Shown: positions 58,955 to 64,000 of the stretch, piece by piece
Layout: the number at the start of each line of letters is the position of its first letter
How positions within the stretch are numbered: position 1 is the first letter of the stretch
Source of the DNA: Aurantimonas sp036549475
GTDB lineage: Bacteria; Pseudomonadota; Alphaproteobacteria; Rhizobiales; Rhizobiaceae
Reading direction: 5' to 3'
Length of the DNA stretch: 64,000 nt
Assembly: GCF_036549475.1 (NCBI RefSeq)
Contig: NZ_JAZHLI010000005.1
Coordinates: 62,001-126,000, forward strand
Position numbers and translations under genes: made by a program
The notes under the pieces: model-generated
Seen by the model: only the letters and a program-made list of their open reading frames with translations
Told to the model about the DNA's origin: nothing
Databases searched by the model: none

Positions 58955-61075
58955 TTAAGCCGGCAGCGTGTCCTTGCCCATCAGCCGCAGCGCGAACGCG
59001 TCGACAAAGGCGACTTCTTCCAGCTTGGAGAAGCGACCGGAGGCCCCGCCATGGCCGGAATCCATGTTGGTGCGCAGGATGACGGGATTTTCGTCGGTCT
59101 TCATGTCGCGCAGCCGTGCGACCCATTTTGCCGGCTCCCAATAGGTCACACGCGGATCGGTCAGTCCGGCCAACACCAGCATCGGCGGATAGGCCTGCCG
59201 GCGGACGTTGTCGTAGGGACTGTAGGACGCGATCACTTCGTAGTCCTCGCCCGAGAGGATCGGGTTGCCCCATTCGGGCCATTCCGGGGGCGTCAACGGC
59301 AGTGTGTCGTCGAGCATGGTGTTGAGGACGTCGACGAAGGGAACGACGGCGATGATGCCGCCGAATTTCTCCGGCGCCATGTTGGCAATGGCACCCATCA
59401 GCATGCCGCCAGCGGAGCCGCCATGAGCCACGATACGGTCGTGCCGCGTGTAGGCCTGGGCCACCAAATGGTCTGCACAGGCGATGAAGTCGGTGAAGGT
59501 GTTGGCCTTGTTGCGTCTGCGACCGGCGTCGTACCAGGCAAACCCCTTGTCCTTGCCACCGCGGATATGGGCGATGGCATAGACGAAGCCGCGATCGACC
59601 AGCGACAATGCGTTGGCGTTGAAGGACGCGGGAATGGCGATGCCGTAGGAGCCGTAGCCGTAGAGCAGGCAGGGTGCCGTACCGTCCAGCGGCGTGTCCT
59701 TGCGATAAAGCAGGGAGACCGGCACTGTTTCGCCGTCCTTGGCAGGGGCCATGATCCGCCGGGTGACATAGTCCGCAGGGTTGTGGCCTGACGGCACCTC
59801 CTGCGTCTTCAGGAGCGTGCGCTCGCGTGTCGCGACATTGTAGTCGAAGGTCTGGCCTGGGGTGGTCAGCGACGAATAGCTGAAGCGGATCGTGTCCGTG
59901 TCGTACTCATAGGATCCTGCAAGACCGAGCGAGTACGCCTCTTCATCGAAGGCGATGGCGTGTTCCTCGCCGTCCGACAGACGCTTGACCACGATCCGCG
60001 GCAATCCGTCCCGCCGCTCCAGCCAGATGAGGTGGCGCTTCAGGATCATATGGTTGAGGATAAGCCGACCGCTTTCGTGTGGAACGTAGTCGGTCCAGTC
60101 GGCGCGCCGGGCGGCATCGGTGGGCGCCGTGACGATCTTGAAGTCCGGGGCGCCGCCGGCATTGGTACGGATGTAAAGACAGCCACCGCCTTCATCGACA
60201 TCGTATTCGACGCCGGTCTCGCGTTCGGCGATCAGTCGCGGCTCGGCGGCGGCATTGTTGGCCGGAAGGATCCAGCATTCCGACGTTTCGTGGTCGTGGA
60301 TGTCGATGACCATGAACTCGCCGGACTGGGTCTTGCCCACATCCATGAAGAAGCCCGTGTCGGTCTCCTCATAGATCAGGCGGTCATCCACCGGGTCGCT
60401 GCCCAGGCGATGGTAGAAGACCCGGCTTGGGCGGTGATTGCTGTCGAGCCGCGTATAGAAGAACCCTTCGGACCGTGCAGACCACGCTGCGCCGCCGCTC
60501 GAATCCTCGATCGTATATTCGAGGTCCTTGCCGCTTTCGAGGTCGCGAATGGACAGCGTGTAGAATTCTGATCCCTTGTCGTCATGCGACCAGGCGAGCC
60601 AGCGGTGATCGGGCGAATGGGCAATGCCGCCGAGCGAGAAATAGGCACGATCGGCCGCTTCGATCTGTCCGTCGAGGAGCACGGCCTCGGGGTCGGCCGA
60701 GCTGCCCCGCGGGCACCGCACGAAGCGCGGATATTCCGCGCCTGTCTGGTACGATATGCCATAGGCCCATGGTCCGTCGGGCGCCGGGACGGACGAATCG
60801 TCCTCCTTGATGCGCCCACGCATTTCCCTGACCAGCATTTCGCGCAGATCCTGCGTGCCGGCCATCACCGCTTCCTGGTAGGCATTTTCTGCCACCAAAT
60901 GATCCCGGATCTGCGGGTCGAGGACCGCCGAGTCCTTGAAGACGTCCTGCCAGTTATGCGCCCGCAGCCAGGCATATTCGTCTGAGCGTTCCCGACCATG
61001 ACGGATGTCGGTTTCGGGACGGCGTTCGGCACTTGGCGGAACGGGGACGGTCGGCGGTGTCACGGTATCGGTCAT
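58955..61075 (-). CDS. ptrB: Oligopeptidase B-like S9 family serine peptidase
   Basis: A protein of 706 residues. The N-terminal half is a beta-propeller (SPDHRWLAWSHDDKGSEFYTLSIRDLESGKDL). The C-terminal alpha/beta-hydrolase has GGSAGGMLMG with Ser554, GLTDPRV with Asp640, and DSGHGGASGR with His675. It cleaves short peptides after basic residues in the cytoplasm. The length is normal for oligopeptidase B. It has no signal peptide and no operon partner. Confidence 0.92.
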   Translation of the reverse strand: MTDTVTPPTVPVPPSAERRPETDIRHGRERSDEYAWLRAHNWQDVFKDSAVLDPQIRDHLVAENAYQEAVMAGTQDLREMLVREMRGRIKEDDSSVPAPDGPWAYGISYQTGAEYPRFVRCPRGSSADPEAVLLDGQIEAADRAYFSLGGIAHSPDHRWLAWSHDDKGSEFYTLSIRDLESGKDLEYTIEDSSGGAAWSARSEGFFYTRLDSNHRPSRVFYHRLGSDPVDDRLIYEETDTGFFMDVGKTQSGEFMVIDIHDHETSECWILPANNAAAEPRLIAERETGVEYDVDEGGGCLYIRTNAGGAPDFKIVTAPTDAARRADWTDYVPHESGRLILNHMILKRHLIWLERRDGLPRIVVKRLSDGEEHAIAFDEEAYSLGLAGSYEYDTDTIRFSYSSLTTPGQTFDYNVATRERTLLKTQEVPSGHNPADYVTRRIMAPAKDGETVPVSLLYRKDTPLDGTAPCLLYGYGSYGIAIPASFNANALSLVDRGFVYAIAHIRGGKDKGFAWYDAGRRRNKANTFTDFIACADHLVAQAYTRHDRIVAHGGSAGGMLMGAIANMAPEKFGGIIAVVPFVDVLNTMLDDTLPLTPPEWPEWGNPILSGEDYEVIASYSPYDNVRRQAYPPMLVLAGLTDPRVTYWEPAKWVARLRDMKTDENPVILRTNMDSGHGGASGRFSKLEEVAFVDAFALRLMGKDTLPA

Positions 61076-61485
61076 CGAGCCTGTCTTGCAGATGTCTGGA
61101 AGAGGGGGAACGGAACGCGTCGCTTGGCTGCTGGGCAGGAGGTGCTGGCGAAAACAAGTGTAGCGGTGAGGAAGTCCGGAGCAAAACCGGCGTGACCGGC
61201 AGATCGCTTTCCGGCGTCAATCGGCGCCCCCTGGGTGCTTCGCTGCAATCGTCGAGGCGAGCCGTGCCCACCGTTTCGATAGCCAGTTAGGCATAGCGGC
61301 CGCAGGCCGCAACCCGCGCGGGCAGCTTCGACGGCGAGGATGGCTCTGACGTCAAGGATGGCTCGATCAAAACTTGGTCAGGTGCGTTGCCTTGCCGCGG
61401 CAGGCTCGGCTTCGTATGAGGGGGAAGATCACAAGGCGATGCGACGGCTTCGCCACCGAATTGGAACGGGGAGCCGGGGCAGCGC
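61076..61485. other. Intergenic region of 410 bases between ptrB and the mrp operon
   Basis: Both flanking genes are divergent from here, so the region should hold two promoters. I see no coding signal. The decamer AGGATGGCTC occurs twice about 15 bases apart near 61340-61365. No palindrome or riboswitch-like structure is evident. Confidence 0.5.
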
Positions 61486-63843
61486 ATGACAGGGATCGAG
61501 TCCAACAGCGGTTTTCTCGCGCTCGCCCTGCCATTCCTCGCCGCGGCCCTGGCACCGGTACTCACCCGCATCCTGAAGCAGCATTCATGCTGGGTTCTGG
61601 CCCTCGCGCCTGCCCTGGCCTTCGTGATCTTTCTCGGCGCGCTGCCGGAGGTGGCGGCAGGACGCGTCTTCCTATTCGGTCTCGACTGGATTCCGTCCTT
61701 CGACGTCCGCTTCTCGTTCCGCCTGGACGGCCTGTCCTCGACCTTTGCGCTGCTGATCACCGGCATCGGCACGCTGATCATCCTGTATTCCGGTGGCTAT
61801 CTCGCCGGGCACCGGGATCAGGGTCGCTTCCTGTCCTTCATGCTGATGTTCATGGGGGCCATGCTCGGGCTCGTCATGTCTGACGATCTGATGACGTTGA
61901 TCGTCTATTGGGAGCTGACATCGATCACCTCCTTCCTGCTCATCGGCTTCGACCATGAGCGGGGCGCCGCGCGCCGAGGCGCAATCCAGGCGCTGGTGAT
62001 AACCGGCGGTGGTGGCCTGGCGCTGATGGCCGGCCTGATCGCCATTCGTGAGCTCACCGGGCTCACATCGCTCAGCGACATTCTGGCTGCGGGTGACGCC
62101 CTTCGCGACAGCACCTTCTACGTGCCCATCCTGATCCTGGTGCTGGCTGGCGCCTTCACCAAGTCGGCGCAGATGCCGTTCCATGTGTGGCTGCCGAATG
62201 CGATGGAGGCTCCGACACCGGTCTCGGCCTATCTGCATTCGGCGACGATGGTGAAGGCCGGGGTATATCTGCTGCTGCGCCTGCATCCAGCCCTCGGCGA
62301 GACGGCATTGTGGACCACCATCCTGCCGCTCTTCGGTTCGGTGACGCTGGTGGTCGGCGCGCTTCTGGCCGTCCGGGCAACCGACATCAAGATCACGCTG
62401 GCCTACACGACGGTCGCCTCGCTCGGCCTCCTCGTCATGCTGATCGGCGTCGGCACAGAGACGGCGATCATCAGCGCGGTCCTGTATCTGATCGCGCATT
62501 CGCTGTTCAAGGGCGGCCTGTTCATGGTCGCCGGTTCCGTAGATCACGGCGCCCACACCCGCGAGATCGACCATCTCGGCGGCCTCGGTCGGGCGATGCC
62601 GATCACTTTCGCGGCGGCCCTGCTGTGCGCCCTGTCGATGGGCGGAGTCACGCCGTTCGTCGGCTTCCTCGCCAAGGAAGAAATCTACCATGCGCTGGAG
62701 TATGGCGACCCCTATCATGTCGCGCTGATCTGTGCGGCGATTGCCGGCAATGCACTGATGTTTGCGGCCGCCTTCATCGTCGCACTGAAGCCGTTCATCG
62801 GCCGGATGCCGGAGACCATCCATCATCCCCACGAGGGTACCCTGACGATCTGGATCGGGCCGCTCGTTCTGGGCGTGCTCGGTCTCGTCGGCGGGTTGCT
62901 CTATGGCGTCTACCACGCGCTCTTTTCGTCACCGATGGCCTCGGCGGCGGTGGGCGAGCCGGTGGCGATCGAGATCGGCTGGATACCGCATCTGAACCTT
63001 GCCTTCGCCCTGTCGCTGGCGACGGTCGCCCTGGGCGCGGCGATCTACCTCCTGTCGGATCGACTGCGGGCCGGGCTGTCGGCGTTTCTGGCGGCGATCG
63101 GCTGGGGGCCCGACAAGGGCTTCGACCAGGCGATGCGCGGCCTGATCCGCGGCGCTTTCGCCATCACGCATTTCCTGCAGTCGGGCCGCCTCGACTATTA
63201 CATGACCGCCACCGTCGCCGTGATGACCGCGGCCCTTTTCGGCGCGATGTTCTACACCGGTGGCTGGCCCGCCATGCCGGCCTTCCCACAGGTGCGCTAC
63301 TACGAATGGATGGTGCTGGCGCTGCTTCTGTGCGGCATCTTCGCCGTGGTCGTCGCCAAGAACCGGCTGACCGCCATCGTCTCGCTCGGCATCCAGGGCT
63401 TTGCGGTGGCGCTGATCTTCATGCTGATGGGGGCGCCGGACCTGTCCTTCACCCAGTTCATGGTGGAGACCCTGTCGGTGGTCATCCTTGCCCTCGCGAT
63501 CACCCGGCTGAAGCTGTCGCCTACCGATCATCGGCCAACTCGCGAGAAGCTGCCGGATGCCGCCCTTGCGGCTGCCGCCGGTGCCGGCTTTGGTCTGTTT
63601 CTGCTCGCCGTGGTGCAGCGGCCGTTCGACTCCCTGCTGTCGGATTTCTTCGAGCAGTACAGCTACACCATCGCCCATGGCCGAAACATCGTGAACGTTA
63701 TCCTGGTCGACTTCCGCGGGATCGATACGATGGGCGAGATCGCCGTGGTCATGACCACGGGGCTCGGCGTTCTGGCCCTGATCCGCATCCAGGTCGGCCG
63801 CCGCAATCGACGAATTATTGACCCGATGGAGACGACGCCATGA
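61486..63843 (+). CDS. mrpA: Mrp Na+/H+ antiporter subunit A (MnhA)
   Basis: A protein of 785 residues with about 20 membrane helices. It shows the NuoL-like region (MSDDLMTLIVYWELTSITSFLLIGF, the glutamate in YWELTS being conserved; AGAFTKSAQMPFHVWLPNAMEAPTPVSAYLHSATMVKAGVYLL with conserved Lys and His) and a C-terminal MrpA-specific part (FTQFMVETLSVVILALAI). It is the largest subunit of the multi-subunit Na+(K+)/H+ antiporter, important for pH and salt tolerance. Stop and start overlap with mrpB (ATGA). The upstream gap is 410 bases. Confidence 0.94.
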   Translation: MTGIESNSGFLALALPFLAAALAPVLTRILKQHSCWVLALAPALAFVIFLGALPEVAAGRVFLFGLDWIPSFDVRFSFRLDGLSSTFALLITGIGTLIILYSGGYLAGHRDQGRFLSFMLMFMGAMLGLVMSDDLMTLIVYWELTSITSFLLIGFDHERGAARRGAIQALVITGGGGLALMAGLIAIRELTGLTSLSDILAAGDALRDSTFYVPILILVLAGAFTKSAQMPFHVWLPNAMEAPTPVSAYLHSATMVKAGVYLLLRLHPALGETALWTTILPLFGSVTLVVGALLAVRATDIKITLAYTTVASLGLLVMLIGVGTETAIISAVLYLIAHSLFKGGLFMVAGSVDHGAHTREIDHLGGLGRAMPITFAAALLCALSMGGVTPFVGFLAKEEIYHALEYGDPYHVALICAAIAGNALMFAAAFIVALKPFIGRMPETIHHPHEGTLTIWIGPLVLGVLGLVGGLLYGVYHALFSSPMASAAVGEPVAIEIGWIPHLNLAFALSLATVALGAAIYLLSDRLRAGLSAFLAAIGWGPDKGFDQAMRGLIRGAFAITHFLQSGRLDYYMTATVAVMTAALFGAMFYTGGWPAMPAFPQVRYYEWMVLALLLCGIFAVVVAKNRLTAIVSLGIQGFAVALIFMLMGAPDLSFTQFMVETLSVVILALAITRLKLSPTDHRPTREKLPDAALAAAAGAGFGLFLLAVVQRPFDSLLSDFFEQYSYTIAHGRNIVNVILVDFRGIDTMGEIAVVMTTGLGVLALIRIQVGRRNRRIIDPMETTP

Positions 63844-64000
63844 GGACGGTTATCTTCCGTTTCACCGCGCCGTATCTGACCAGCCTGATGGTGCTGTTCT
63901 CGATCTTCGTGCTGCTGCGCGGGCACAACGAACCTGGGGGCGGCTTTATCGGCGGGCTGATCGCAGCGTCGGCCTTTGCCATCTACGGCATCGCCTGCGG
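63840..64000 (+). CDS. mrpB: Mrp antiporter subunit B, partial (runs off the window)
   Basis: The first 53 residues are visible: a hydrophobic segment (TAPYLTSLMVLFSIFVLLRG) followed by NEPGGGFIGGLIAASAFAIYG, the conserved GGGFxGGL stretch of MrpB. The rest of the gene and of the mrp operon is outside the window. Confidence 0.88.
   Translation, partial: MRTVIFRFTAPYLTSLMVLFSIFVLLRGHNEPGGGFIGGLIAASAFAIYGIAC

Noticed and set aside
1..64000. Mobile elements, CRISPR arrays, tRNA attachment sites, defence islands.
   Set aside because: No transposase, integrase, phage, Cas or restriction gene, no regularly spaced repeats, and no tRNA-like T-loop sequences were seen on reading through the window. 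A tRNA scan would be the decisive check.

Overview
The window is a high-GC chromosomal segment of an alphaproteobacterium, most likely of the order Hyphomicrobiales (Rhizobiales). The evidence is the three-gene proton transhydrogenase (pntAA, pntAB, pntB), the alphaproteobacterial aa3-oxidase subunit IV, an Omp25-type porin, DUF992 and DUF1513 proteins, a Rhizobium etli-type asparaginase and an HWE histidine kinase. I cannot name the genus. About 60 protein genes are tightly packed on both strands. I saw no tRNA or rRNA gene, insertion sequence, integrase, phage gene or CRISPR array, so this reads as ordinary core and accessory chromosome.

Region by region. 1-10.7 kb: the C-terminal part of an indolepyruvate ferredoxin oxidoreductase, recX, a DJ-1/PfpI protein, aa3-oxidase subunit IV, the pnt operon, then DUF992, a TPR lipoprotein, rpsU, DUF2380 and a membrane protein. 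10.9-16.2 kb: soxBDAG, the heterotetrameric sarcosine oxidase. 16.2-25 kb, reverse strand: glutathione transferase, flavin reductase, an iron-associated periplasmic operon (imelysin, di-heme oxidoreductase, second imelysin, DUF1513) and an orphan peptide-type substrate-binding protein. 25.3-36.3 kb: fructose-bisphosphate aldolase, a thioredoxin-like protein, cytochrome c, a porin, a sugar kinase, pcaD-pcaB, a soluble chemotaxis receptor, DUF3750, asparaginase and an NYN-domain protein. 36.4-48.8 kb: the MeaB GTPase, the pqqABCDE operon, a FeeM-like N-acyl amino acid synthase, a GGDEF/EAL protein, CorA, and the two methylmalonyl-CoA mutase subunits. 49-64 kb: HWE kinase, HerA-like ATPase, L,D-transpeptidase, haloacid dehalogenase, class IV aminotransferase, superoxide dismutase, cytochrome c', a di-heme cytochrome c, oligopeptidase B, and the start of an Mrp Na+/H+ antiporter operon that runs off the window.

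How the genes work together. soxBDAG oxidises sarcosine to glycine and transfers the one-carbon unit. pqqABCDE makes the quinone cofactor PQQ from the PqqA peptide; no PQQ-dependent dehydrogenase lies in the window. MeaB and the mutase form the last step of propionyl-CoA assimilation, although they sit 8 kb apart. The transhydrogenase, aa3 subunit, several c-type cytochromes and the Mrp antiporter indicate a respiratory, proton- or sodium-cycling lifestyle.

The points most worth a second look are: the 25-residue pqqA with a terminator-like hairpin inside the 5' end of pqqB; the FeeM-like synthase with its unusually AT-rich, dyad-bearing upstream region; an unannotated 23-residue ORF with a near-perfect ribosome-binding site at 53.6 kb; the methylmalonyl-CoA mutase small subunit that lacks a B12 domain; and the repeat-containing promoter region of the imelysin operon. 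I did not find a clear case of an entirely new multi-gene system.
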